Assembly: GCF_042926695.1 (NCBI RefSeq)
Contig: NZ_CP170642.1
Coordinates: forward strand, 1,922,001 to 1,986,000
Source of the DNA: Lonepinella koalarum
GTDB lineage: Bacteria > Pseudomonadota > Gammaproteobacteria > Enterobacterales > Pasteurellaceae
DNA: 64,000 bases
Direction of reading: 5' to 3'
Shown: positions 27,948-36,697 of the stretch, piece after piece
Layout of the letters: every line of letters starts with the position of its first letter
How positions within the stretch are numbered: the stretch's first letter is position 1
Translations under genes and position numbers: made by a program
The notes under the pieces: generated by a model
Seen by the model: only the letters and a program-made list of their open reading frames with translations
What the model was told of the DNA's origin: nothing
Databases searched by the model: none

Positions 27948-29198
27948 ATGACAATATTAACTTTTATCAAACAAAATAAAATGCTTGCCTTAACCAACTC
28001 TGCGGTTGGGCTTTATTTTTTAATTACCTTACTATTTAAAGGCTCACATAATATCGGCTTTGCGTTGTTAGTCGCCACAGGAATTATTTTTGCCATTTAT
28101 CATGTTGTAAAAAAACAGCCTGTTGATTTTATTCCACAAGATAAATGGATAACGACCAGCTTTGTATTTTATGTTTTAGTATTTTTGTTATCACTATTGG
28201 TTAATGGTGGCAAAATGAGTGAACTGGATAATCCAAGCCGCGCTTTATTAGTTTTACCCCTCATCTTATTATTTATTAAATATCCCCCTAGATTGACTGT
28301 TTTGTTAGTTTGTATTCCTATTGGTGCAGTGATTGCTGGCATTGTGGCATTAATTCATCGCTTTGTGTTGCATTATATCAGAGCATTTGAACACCAAATG
28401 CAGATTCAAGCCGGTGATATTGCCATGTCATTAGGTATGTTTAGCTTTGCTATTGCCTTATATTTTGCTTATAAAAAACAAACAAAATTGACCGCACTTT
28501 GCTTTATTGCTTCATTATGCGGTATTTTAGCCAGTTTACTTTCTACCGCTCGTGGCGGTTGGGTTGGTGTACCTTTTATTTTAGGCATGATCTTTTGGGT
28601 TTATCGTAAACAGCTATCGAAAAAAGTCGTCGGGATAGTTTCCACGGTGTTAGTGGTATTAATTGCCGTAGCCGTAATGATTCCACAAACCCGAATTACA
28701 CAACGTCTTCAACAAATGGAACGAGATATTTCCGTTTATGTCGATAAAAATAACGCGGGCACTTCCCTCGGGGCTAGATTTGAGATGTGGAAAAGTGCAG
28801 TGTTAATGGCGAAAGAAAAACCCTTATTAGGTTGGGGAGCCGAAGGAAGTAATCAACAACGTAAAGAACAAGCGAAACAAAAATTAGTCCATCCTGTGGT
28901 AGGGAATTTTACCCACACCCATAATCAATATTTAGATGATCTTTCTAAGCGTGGTATTTTAGGATTATTCGCATTGTTCGGTGTTTTATTTGTGCCACTT
29001 GGTTATTTCTGGAAAAACATGGCATCACAACATGCTACGATAAAATTAACCGCACTTTTAGGCTCAATTCATATTATTTCAGTGATGTTTTACTGTTTAA
29101 GCCAAGGATTTCTTGCGCATAACTCGGGGACGATCTTTTATTTTCTTGTGACTATCATTTTTTATGGCACATTAAAACAGCAAATAAAACAAGCCTAA
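27948..29198 (+). CDS. O-antigen ligase/polymerase (WaaL/Wzy) family membrane protein
   Basis: Polytopic inner-membrane protein expected to join or polymerise glycan on lipid carriers at the periplasmic face. 416 residues from 27948 (MTILTFIKQNK). An upstream in-frame ATG at 27906 would put the start inside a repeat hairpin. About ten hydrophobic segments are seen. The Wzy_C-type region contains LSTARGGWVG, then the large periplasmic loop with WKSAVLMAKEKPLLGWGAEG and the conserved HTHNQYLDDLSKRG. The specific acceptor (lipooligosaccharide versus other) cannot be told. It stands alone between fbaA and dgkA. Confidence 0.85.
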   Translation: MTILTFIKQNKMLALTNSAVGLYFLITLLFKGSHNIGFALLVATGIIFAIYHVVKKQPVDFIPQDKWITTSFVFYVLVFLLSLLVNGGKMSELDNPSRALLVLPLILLFIKYPPRLTVLLVCIPIGAVIAGIVALIHRFVLHYIRAFEHQMQIQAGDIAMSLGMFSFAIALYFAYKKQTKLTALCFIASLCGILASLLSTARGGWVGVPFILGMIFWVYRKQLSKKVVGIVSTVLVVLIAVAVMIPQTRITQRLQQMERDISVYVDKNNAGTSLGARFEMWKSAVLMAKEKPLLGWGAEGSNQQRKEQAKQKLVHPVVGNFTHTHNQYLDDLSKRGILGLFALFGVLFVPLGYFWKNMASQHATIKLTALLGSIHIISVMFYCLSQGFLAHNSGTIFYFLVTIIFYGTLKQQIKQA

Positions 29199-29204
29199 CA
29201 TTAC

Positions 29205-29222
29205 GGCGGATAACTCTCCGCC
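29205..29222. terminator. Hairpin between converging genes
   Basis: GGCGGA/TCCGCC with a 6-base loop, followed on the plus strand by TAATTTT. It lies between the stops of the O-antigen ligase-like gene and dgkA. Confidence 0.5.
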
Positions 29223-29227
29223 TAATT

Positions 29228-29587
29228 TTAGCCCAAAATCATCAACGCCCACACGATGACAAAATTCACCATTGCCATAAACACCGCGGCAGATCCTTGA
29301 TCTTTGGCTCTGCCTGATAATTCATGGCGTTCGGAACCAATGCGATCAACCGCACATTCCACCGCACTATTCAGCAATTCTGCCACCAATACGATTAAAT
29401 ATGCACCAAGCATTAAAGCAATCTCAAATTTATCTTTACCCAGCCCAAAAGCAAGGGGAACAATAAAAATCCCTAAAAACAATTCGTGGCGAAAAGCGGC
29501 TTCATTTTTCACCGCACTTTTTAAACCTTGCAAGGAATAGCGAGTAGAATTCATTAAATGGGTCAACCCCGTAGTTTTGTCTGTCAT
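29228..29587 (-). CDS. dgkA: Diacylglycerol kinase
   Basis: Small integral-membrane lipid kinase that recycles diacylglycerol to phosphatidic acid. 119 residues with three membrane helices (FLGIFIVPLAFGLG; ALMLGAYLIVLVAELLNS; VFMAMVNFVIVWALMIL). The family signature with catalytic Glu is ELLNSAVECAVDRIG, around residue 70. An N-terminal amphipathic helix precedes the first TM. It lies 15 bases after relA, in the same direction. Confidence 0.96.
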   Translation of the reverse strand: MTDKTTGLTHLMNSTRYSLQGLKSAVKNEAAFRHELFLGIFIVPLAFGLGKDKFEIALMLGAYLIVLVAELLNSAVECAVDRIGSERHELSGRAKDQGSAAVFMAMVNFVIVWALMILG

Positions 29588-29602
29588 TTTTATTTTCTTT
29601 GT

Positions 29603-31834
29603 TTAAATCCGTTTAACATCAATTACATCATCCAGTTGAGCTAGACGAGCTAAGACTTTGCTTAACATTTCCACATTGCCTAATTCCAATTCAAGATCAA
29701 TGGTTGCTACTTGACGTTTTCGGTCGGTACGACTTGAAACGCCACTGACGTTAATTTTATCATTGGCTAATACAGTGGTAATATCACGCAACAAGCCATT
29801 GCGATCACTGGCAAGCAATCGCACATTAATACTAAATGAACCTGAAAGTTCCGTTCCCCAACTGGTTTCAATCACACGTTCTTGATTTGCCATGCGTAAT
29901 TTTTTGAGCTGCTCACAGTCGGCACGATGAATGGAAATACCACGCCCTTGCGTAATATAACCGACAATTTCATCACCCGGAATCGGTTGACAACAACGAG
30001 CAATATGGTGCATCAAATTGCCAACCCCATTAACCACCACATAGCCTTGTTTTTCCGATTTTTGGTTAGCATTAACCGTACTTTTTTGGCTGCTCTTTTG
30101 GCTAACATGGCGTAAAATTTCTTCATCCGCTTGCTCTGCCGTTGGCTTGATTAATTTGCTTTGCAAGAAATTAATCAACTGATGCAATTTAATATCACCA
30201 CTACCTAAACCATTATATAAATCATCAATTTGTTTTAAATTATAACGTGGCAAGGCATACTGTTCCGCTTGTTTAAGGGTAAGATTTAAGCGGCTCAGTT
30301 CTGCCTCCAACATTTCTTTACCGAGTGGAATATTTTTATCCCGATCGAGTTTCTTAAACCACGCGGTAATTTTTGAGCGTGCCTTTGGCGTATGCGTGAA
30401 ACCTGAATTTGGATTGAGCCAATCTCGGCTTGGATTTGGATTTTTTTGGGTGATAATTTCGATCTGATCGCCCATTTGTAGCTGATACGTAAACGGCACA
30501 ATACGACCTGCTACTTTCGCGCCAATACAACGATGCCCTACATCACTGTGAATCGCATAAGCAAAATCCAGTGGGGTTGAACCTGTTGGCAAATCCACCA
30601 CTTCACCTTTTGGGGTGAACACATACACACGGTCATCAAACACTTGTGTCCGCATTTCATCCAGTATTTCACCACTATTGGCAATATCTGATTGCCACGC
30701 TAACAATTTACGCAACCACGATATTTTTTCTTCGTAAGCGGAGATTGAACCTGTGGTACCTTCTTTATATTTCCAGTGCGCAGCTACGCCTAATTCCGCA
30801 TCATTGTGCATTTGGCGGGTACGAATTTGTACTTCGATTGGCTTATCACCCTCACCCAACACAACCGTATGAATGGATTGATAACCATTCGGTTTAGGAT
30901 TGGCAATATAATCATCAAACTGCTCTGCTAAATGCTGATAATGGGTATGCACAATACCAAGTGCGGTGTAACAATCCTGTAAATTTGGAACCAAAATTCG
31001 CACCGCCCTAATATCATACAATCCTTCAAATGCTAGATGTTTTTTCTGCATTTTGCGCCAAATACTGTAAATATGTTTCGGTCGTCCATACACATCTACA
31101 CAATCAATAGCTTCGTGTAAATAACCCAACAGTTGATTGACAAAATCTTGAATATATCGCTCGCGGTCTAAACGGCGTTCAGCTAATTTATGTGCAATAA
31201 TCCGATATTGTTCTGACTGTAAATTACGGAAACAATAATCTTCCAACTCCCATTTTAACTGACCAATTCCCAAACGATTGGCAAGGGGAGCATAAATATT
31301 GCTACATTCTTTGGCAGCGGCAATTTTTTCCGCTTTTGAATAGCGTTTATCTGCATCACGCAAATAAGTAATCCGTTCCGCTAATTTGATGATCACACAA
31401 CGGAAATCGTCCACCATTGCCAACAGCATACGGCGGATATTGTCGATTTGTAGATTATTATTGGACTGGTTGGCGTTCAGTTGGCGAATATTATTCATTT
31501 CCAACACACCTTTGACTAGCTTACTAATTTTGCTGCCAAAATCTTCTTTTACTTGATCTATGGTGACAATCTTGGCATGCACCACAGGGAATAACATGGC
31601 GGCGAGTAAAGTATCCCCATCCATATTCAGACCATGTAGAATTTCCACCATTTCGACTCCGTCACGCAAATACCAATGACTATTTAAGAAAAGCAGCTCG
31701 GCATTCGCTCTTGCATATTGCCATGCCTTAGTGAGATCCTGTTCGATTTGTTCAGGTAAATCCAAGTTTTCACACCAATGGTGAATATTGAAATCTTTTG
31801 GATTTAACAAGTGAGAACCACGCACAGCAACCAT
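29603..31834 (-). CDS. relA: GTP pyrophosphokinase RelA
   Basis: Ribosome-dependent (p)ppGpp synthetase of the stringent response. 743 residues. Domain order: inactive HD-like hydrolase domain (about 30-180), synthetase domain (about 230-370; YDIRAVRILV, NGYQSIHTVVLG, AAHWKYKEG), TGS domain (VYVFTPKGEVVDLPTGSTPLDFA), zinc-finger/helical region (HIARCCQPIPGDEIVGY) and a C-terminal ACT domain. The hydrolase HDXXED motif is absent, which separates it from SpoT. It starts 14 bases after rlmD. Confidence 0.97.
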   Translation of the reverse strand: MVAVRGSHLLNPKDFNIHHWCENLDLPEQIEQDLTKAWQYARANAELLFLNSHWYLRDGVEMVEILHGLNMDGDTLLAAMLFPVVHAKIVTIDQVKEDFGSKISKLVKGVLEMNNIRQLNANQSNNNLQIDNIRRMLLAMVDDFRCVIIKLAERITYLRDADKRYSKAEKIAAAKECSNIYAPLANRLGIGQLKWELEDYCFRNLQSEQYRIIAHKLAERRLDRERYIQDFVNQLLGYLHEAIDCVDVYGRPKHIYSIWRKMQKKHLAFEGLYDIRAVRILVPNLQDCYTALGIVHTHYQHLAEQFDDYIANPKPNGYQSIHTVVLGEGDKPIEVQIRTRQMHNDAELGVAAHWKYKEGTTGSISAYEEKISWLRKLLAWQSDIANSGEILDEMRTQVFDDRVYVFTPKGEVVDLPTGSTPLDFAYAIHSDVGHRCIGAKVAGRIVPFTYQLQMGDQIEIITQKNPNPSRDWLNPNSGFTHTPKARSKITAWFKKLDRDKNIPLGKEMLEAELSRLNLTLKQAEQYALPRYNLKQIDDLYNGLGSGDIKLHQLINFLQSKLIKPTAEQADEEILRHVSQKSSQKSTVNANQKSEKQGYVVVNGVGNLMHHIARCCQPIPGDEIVGYITQGRGISIHRADCEQLKKLRMANQERVIETSWGTELSGSFSINVRLLASDRNGLLRDITTVLANDKINVSGVSSRTDRKRQVATIDLELELGNVEMLSKVLARLAQLDDVIDVKRI

Positions 31835-31848
31835 AGTTTTTCCTTTCC

Positions 31849-33162
31849 TTATTTTTTCTCAAACAGCGAAATACTTTCTAAATGTCCCGTATGGGGAAAC
31901 ATATCAATCATTGCGACCTTGCTTAGGCGATAACCTGCGTTTAGTAAACTTTCCGCATCACGCACTAATGTGGCAGGATTACACGAAATATACAAAATCT
32001 TATCTGCTTGCAACTGACAAATGCTTTCAATCGCAAAAGCCGCACCACTACGGGGTGGATCGAGCAAAATTTTATTGAACGGTGTTTTCGCCCAATGTTG
32101 ACTTAAAAACGGCTGATCCAAATCCCCTTGCTCAAATTCGACATTACAACAGCCATTTTGTTCCGCATTTTTGCGAGCTTTCACGACCATTTCTGCAACC
32201 CCTTCCACCCCCACTACTTTTCGTACCAACTGACTTATCGGTAAAGTGAAATTACCCATTCCGCAGAATAAATCTAGCACGTAATCAGTTTTGTTCAACG
32301 CCAACCAATGCAACGCCGTTGCCACCATCTGCTGGTTTAATAAGCGATTAATTTGAATAAAATCCCGAATATCAAACTGGAGCAACAAATCGCCAATTTG
32401 ATAATAAGGTATCTCGCCACAAAGTTGTTGAATTTGCTGATCATCTTGAACAAACAACATCAATTTTTCCTGTTCCGCAAAATTTAACAGCAAACTGCGG
32501 TCTTTTTCACTCAAGTTTTTACTATAACGTAGTAACATGGCTATACCATTGTCTGCTAAAGTTAATTCAATATGCCCGAGTAATTTGGGTTGAGAAAATT
32601 GACGTAATAATGTGAGAAGTTTCGGCAATAAGTGATCCAGTGCTGGTTCAAGTACATCACATTGCTGAATATTCACTATTTGCGATGAGCTTTTTTGCCG
32701 AAAGCCGATGTCAAGCTGCTTAGTTTTGGGATTTACGTTCACACTCAACCGCACCCGACGACGATATTGCCAGCCGTCACCGACAATCATCGGCATAAAC
32801 ATAATGCCCTGCGGTTGCAATTTTTCTAAACGAGAAAACAACGCCTGTTGTTTAGCCAGCCTTTGCATGTCAAGCGGAATATGTTGACTCTGACAACCAC
32901 CACAAGCCTGATACACTGCACACTGTGGTGCTTGCCGCCGTGAATTGGTATGTAAAATCTTCTTCGCGACCGCTCGCCCATATTGACGTTTTTCTTCTAT
33001 AATTTCCGCTTGCACGGTTTCATTTGGCAACGCATTTTCTACAAACCACGTCTTACCATTCACTTTACCCACACCCAATCCCTGATAATCCAAGGATTGA
33101 ATGGTCAATTCAAAGTGCGGTGTTTTTTTCGCTTTTTTTTCTGGGGTGTAAAATAATGCCAT
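31849..33162 (-). CDS. rlmD: 23S rRNA (uracil-1939-C5)-methyltransferase
   Basis: Makes m5U1939 in 23S rRNA. 437 residues. An N-terminal TRAM domain (SLDYQGLGVGKVNGKTWFVENAL) precedes a [4Fe-4S] cluster site (QCAVYQACGGCQSQHI). The C-terminal SAM domain has DLFCGMGNFTLP, LLDPPRSGA and the catalytic cysteine in ISCNPATLVRD. Directly upstream of relA in the same direction, an arrangement shared with E. coli. Confidence 0.96.
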   Translation of the reverse strand: MALFYTPEKKAKKTPHFELTIQSLDYQGLGVGKVNGKTWFVENALPNETVQAEIIEEKRQYGRAVAKKILHTNSRRQAPQCAVYQACGGCQSQHIPLDMQRLAKQQALFSRLEKLQPQGIMFMPMIVGDGWQYRRRVRLSVNVNPKTKQLDIGFRQKSSSQIVNIQQCDVLEPALDHLLPKLLTLLRQFSQPKLLGHIELTLADNGIAMLLRYSKNLSEKDRSLLLNFAEQEKLMLFVQDDQQIQQLCGEIPYYQIGDLLLQFDIRDFIQINRLLNQQMVATALHWLALNKTDYVLDLFCGMGNFTLPISQLVRKVVGVEGVAEMVVKARKNAEQNGCCNVEFEQGDLDQPFLSQHWAKTPFNKILLDPPRSGAAFAIESICQLQADKILYISCNPATLVRDAESLLNAGYRLSKVAMIDMFPHTGHLESISLFEKK

Positions 33163-33171
33163 GCTGTTAAG

Positions 33172-33906
33172 TTATTTTAAATATAAAATATTTTGGCTAA
33201 ACAATTCCCGACTTTTCAAAGGATTATTGCCAAGATAGGGTTTCAACGCCATTCGAGTAAATCGTTTCGCCGCTTTCAGTACATCTGCATCGGTAAATTC
33301 CAACGCCTGAAATGCTAATAAATCTCGTCCATAAAAGGTTTGGTTATTCTTTATCAAGGATGCAATAAAACCCTTTTCTTGCCGATATTGATAGGTCATT
33401 GCTACATCAATAGGTAAGCCAGATCCCGCACAATGTCCAAAATCTACGCCATAACCTAAAATTTGCAACAACTGAAATTCAAAGGTTCGCAACGCAGGTT
33501 CAACATTCTCGGCTTGAGCCAACATCATTAAACATTGCAAATAATATTGGAATAATAAGGGATTAGGTGTTTCCTGTTCAATCACCCGACAAAGTAGTTC
33601 ATTCACATAGAAGCCACTAAACAACGCCGTTTGTTGCAACGGCAAGGCAATCGCCGCAGGCTCGGCTTTAGTCAAAGTTTTCAATTCCCCCTTGCCCGCC
33701 CAGCGTAACAACAGCGGTGTAAAAGGTTGCAATACACCTTTCCACGCTGACTGTTTCCGTCTTGCCCCTTTCGCCAACACCGTTAACCGTCCCGTTTCTT
33801 CAGTAAATAAATCCACTAACAAACTGGTTTCACTATACGCTCGGCGGTGTAAAACAAAGCCACGTTGCCAATTTTCGATGATCAAATCTCCCGATAAAAA
33901 AGTCAC
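33172..33906 (-). CDS. recO: DNA repair protein RecO
   Basis: Recombination mediator that loads RecA onto SSB-coated gaps with RecR (RecF pathway). 244 residues: N-terminal OB fold (RGFVLHRRAYSETSLLVDLFTEETGRLTVLAKGARR) and helical domain (FYVNELLCRVIEQETPNPLLF). The C-terminal zinc-finger cysteines are not evident, as in other enterobacterial/pasteurellacean RecO. Ten bases upstream of rlmD. Confidence 0.95.
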   Translation of the reverse strand: MTFLSGDLIIENWQRGFVLHRRAYSETSLLVDLFTEETGRLTVLAKGARRKQSAWKGVLQPFTPLLLRWAGKGELKTLTKAEPAAIALPLQQTALFSGFYVNELLCRVIEQETPNPLLFQYYLQCLMMLAQAENVEPALRTFEFQLLQILGYGVDFGHCAGSGLPIDVAMTYQYRQEKGFIASLIKNNQTFYGRDLLAFQALEFTDADVLKAAKRFTRMALKPYLGNNPLKSRELFSQNILYLK

Positions 33907-34026
33907 TCCATTTTAGCAGATCCTACAGAAAATTCATTGTAGTTTTTTTATCGCTAAGCAGCAAAGTTAGGGATCATTATGGTTAATGATTTTTGCCAAC
34001 TGGACGACGGCTTATTTTATGATGCG

Positions 34027-34545
34027 TTACATACCTAACCGAATTGCATTCATAAAACAAGCTGACTGACATTCGCCACAGCCATTGCAACGGTTGTCAT
34101 CAATGGTTAAATCAGGAGTAATTGCCTGTTGCGGGCAAGATAGTTGGCAGGTGGTGCAGGCTTGTTGTTGCTTTAATAAGCAGTCTGCATTGAAAACAGG
34201 GCGTAAGCCTGTATCTGCTTTAAAAGAGATATGTAATGCATTAGTCGGACAATGCTTGGCACATTCCCCACAGAAGGAACAACTGGTATAGCTTAAATCT
34301 AATACGGCTTTTTGATTTGCTACGGAAATTAGCCCTAAAGAACAGGCTGTTACACATTCACCACAACCGGTGCAAGCTGTCAAGAAAAGACTTTCTTTGG
34401 CTGCAAAAGGAGGACGAGCTATCGTCCGTTTGTTTGGCTGATCATTTTTTTCGATGGCATGCCACATGCTACGCAGCAGTCCGCGACGAGAAATCTGTTG
34501 GTGCGAAAGATAAGCCTGATAATAGCGTTGGTCTTTTGTTTGCAT
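34027..34545 (-). CDS. NapF-like ferredoxin-type protein of the dms operon
   Basis: Cytoplasmic iron-sulfur protein of the NapF type. 172 residues. Cluster motifs are CTGCGECVTAC, CSFCGECAKHCP, CTTCQLSCP and CNGCGECQSAC. The N terminus (SRRGLLRSMW) looks like a degenerate twin-arginine sequence, also a NapF trait. It is the last gene of the dmsABC-chaperone run, 21 bases after the chaperone gene, so it probably helps mature or feed the reductase. This gene order resembles that of Haemophilus influenzae. Confidence 0.85.
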   Translation of the reverse strand: MQTKDQRYYQAYLSHQQISRRGLLRSMWHAIEKNDQPNKRTIARPPFAAKESLFLTACTGCGECVTACSLGLISVANQKAVLDLSYTSCSFCGECAKHCPTNALHISFKADTGLRPVFNADCLLKQQQACTTCQLSCPQQAITPDLTIDDNRCNGCGECQSACFMNAIRLGM

Positions 34546-34566
34546 AATGATTATCCGCCAAAAGTT

Positions 34567-35187
34567 TTAAAAAAATAACCGCACTTTATTTGTCGTTAAA
34601 CCAAGCTGCTGTTGCCAATAAGATAAAGTTTGCTGGCAAAGCTGAGCAACACCTTGATAGAAAAGAGAATCAGAGCTCGCCAGCAATTCAAAATAACGTG
34701 TTGACCAAGGCAATAAATGCTCAGTTAAATATTCTGCCAATAATTCGGGTTGTTGCTCTGCCAAGTAAGCTGTCAACATAAGCATTAAGCCAATGTGATC
34801 TTCGGGTTCTTCTGATGGCGCAATAAAGTTTATTCGATGCTGCCGCAAAAATTGACGTAATGTTAATAAAGATGAACCAAAAATCACCGCTTCAGGATCG
34901 AGATATACCGATCCCCATGGTGGAGCAAGCAACGTATTTGGACCAATAAATAACATCTGATATTGTTGCACTAACTCTTCTTCAGTGCGTTGTAAGCCTT
35001 GTTCAATATGGCTTACACTCGTTGAATTTGCTGTCACGCCGGTGGCTGGTTGCCATTCTTTCGCCCAATCAGCTTGTTGAAAAAAGGCCAAAATTGACCG
35101 CACTTTTGCATCATCAGGTGAATAATAAAGCAATGCACCGAGCATTTTACTGGCAATATTAATTTGCGTTAACAATTCTGTTTGCAT
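34567..35187 (-). CDS. TorD/DmsD-family molybdoenzyme chaperone
   Basis: Cytoplasmic helical protein that binds the Tat signal of the catalytic subunit and holds it until cofactor is inserted. 206 residues from ATG 35187; the frame also offers a GTG at 35205, but that lies inside a hairpin. Family traits seen are LVQQYQMLFIGPNTLLAPPWGSVYLD and the C-terminal helices with HLLPWSTRYFELL. Located after dmsC, so DmsA is its likely client. Confidence 0.88.
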   Translation of the reverse strand: MQTELLTQINIASKMLGALLYYSPDDAKVRSILAFFQQADWAKEWQPATGVTANSTSVSHIEQGLQRTEEELVQQYQMLFIGPNTLLAPPWGSVYLDPEAVIFGSSLLTLRQFLRQHRINFIAPSEEPEDHIGLMLMLTAYLAEQQPELLAEYLTEHLLPWSTRYFELLASSDSLFYQGVAQLCQQTLSYWQQQLGLTTNKVRLFF

Positions 35188-35200
35188 AAAGTTATCCCAC

Positions 35201-35224
35201 ACCACCCACTAGAGAGCGGGTGGT
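35201..35224 (-). terminator. Hairpin between dmsC and the chaperone gene
   Basis: ACCACCC/GGGTGGT, 7-base stem. There is no long T run, so it may attenuate or stabilise the upstream message rather than end it. Confidence 0.4.
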
Positions 35225-35236
35225 GAATATTAAAAA

Positions 35237-36070
35237 CTAACCACCCACTGCCATACCTGCAGTCATATGTAAGCTATAAAAAATAATCCGTCCGATCATT
35301 TCCGCTACCAATACGATGACAGCAGATAAATACCAATGCATGGTATTTTTGCCAACATACAGCAAACCACCACCAATAGCCAACAAACTGAATCGGCTGA
35401 TTTGCCAAACCGCATAATGTGGCACTAACGCGGTTGCTTGCTGTACCGACGTGGTTATATGATTTAATTCCATGCCTTGATAAATCGCGACGATCATTGC
35501 TAAAAAGACAGCAAACAGATAAAGTTTCGGTGAGTAACGTAATACATAGCTTTTGTGTGGATTAGGTTGCCATAATGCATAACCTAAAGCACAACCACCA
35601 ATGACAATAGTCAAGTAAAACTGCCAAGAAGTGAGTGAACTATTCCAAGTTGGTACCGTATCAATATGATAGACATTATTCATCATATACATAAACACCA
35701 ACCCGCAAAGTGCGGTTAAAATTCGCAAAAATCTATCCATCGGTTCAGATAGCTTATTCAGTAAACTGAGCAACCAATAAATACCGGCAAAAGCAAAAAA
35801 TACCGCACCACTGGCAATTTCATTGCTCAGCATGGATTCACCCACTCGGTTAAGGCTGTTAAATGCGCGTATTGGTGTGCCTAAATGAAGAATGGAAGCA
35901 ATAAAACCGATGCCTAATAAGATCAATAAAACCAATAAGGCTTTATTTAAATATCGGCGACTAGATTGACTTTGGTTATTGGCAATCACACAAAAAATCA
36001 ACCAAGCGCCTACCACACTTTGAGCGAGCACCGTAAAGATTACTAAGGGTAATTCGTGTAATCCGTTCAT
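35237..36070 (-). CDS. dmsC: Anaerobic DMSO reductase membrane anchor subunit DmsC
   Basis: Inner-membrane anchor that oxidises menaquinol and passes electrons to DmsB. 277 residues with about eight hydrophobic helices (ELPLVIFTVLAQSVVGAWLIF; ALLVLLILLGIGFIASILHLG). Conserved LGTPIRAFNSLNRVGESMLSNEI is present. One base separates it from dmsB. Confidence 0.94.
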   Translation of the reverse strand: MNGLHELPLVIFTVLAQSVVGAWLIFCVIANNQSQSSRRYLNKALLVLLILLGIGFIASILHLGTPIRAFNSLNRVGESMLSNEIASGAVFFAFAGIYWLLSLLNKLSEPMDRFLRILTALCGLVFMYMMNNVYHIDTVPTWNSSLTSWQFYLTIVIGGCALGYALWQPNPHKSYVLRYSPKLYLFAVFLAMIVAIYQGMELNHITTSVQQATALVPHYAVWQISRFSLLAIGGGLLYVGKNTMHWYLSAVIVLVAEMIGRIIFYSLHMTAGMAVGG

Positions 36071-36071
36071 G

Positions 36072-36689
36072 TTACACCTCCCGTGGATTAGCTAAAAAGC
36101 CTGTTCGGTCACCCGTTAAACGCGCATTTTTATTGACTTTGATGACCAAATTAGGGTGCGTCAATTCAGCCGGTGGTAATGGCGCAATCGCCGCTTGATT
36201 GCCATATTTGGCACGTAATTCATCAATCGGCGCAAAATCCAATGCCCGCAACGGACAGGCCTCAACACAAATCGGTTTATAGCCGGCTTTAATGCGAGAA
36301 TAACAGCCATCACATTTCGTCATATGCCCTTTTTTAGCATCAAATTGCGGTGCATCATAGGGGCATGCCATATGACAATAACGACAACCAATGCAAGTTT
36401 CTTCATCAACGATAACAAAACCGTCTGCATTTTTGTGCATAGCGCCCGTTGGACAAACTTTAGTACAAGCAGGATCACTACAATGATTGCAGGAAATAGA
36501 CATATAATAAGCAAACACATCTTGATGCCAACAGCCATCATTATCTTGGGTCCAATTTCCTCCAGCATATTCATAAATACGACGGAAATTGACATCTGTG
36601 TCTAAATCTTTGTAATCTTTGCAAGCCAGTTCGCAAGTTTTACAACCTGTGCAACGCTCTGAATCAAAATAAAAACCATATTGTTGCAT
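36072..36689 (-). CDS. dmsB: Anaerobic DMSO reductase iron-sulfur subunit DmsB
   Basis: Electron-transfer subunit with four [4Fe-4S] clusters linking DmsC to DmsA. 205 residues. Cysteine groups are CTGCKTCELACKDYKDL, CNHCSDPACTKVCPTGAM, CIGCRYCHMACPYDAP and CDGCYSRIKAGYKPICVEAC. Normal family length. Eight bases after dmsA. Confidence 0.96.
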   Translation of the reverse strand: MQQYGFYFDSERCTGCKTCELACKDYKDLDTDVNFRRIYEYAGGNWTQDNDGCWHQDVFAYYMSISCNHCSDPACTKVCPTGAMHKNADGFVIVDEETCIGCRYCHMACPYDAPQFDAKKGHMTKCDGCYSRIKAGYKPICVEACPLRALDFAPIDELRAKYGNQAAIAPLPPAELTHPNLVIKVNKNARLTGDRTGFLANPREV

Positions 36690-36697
36690 AACTCCCC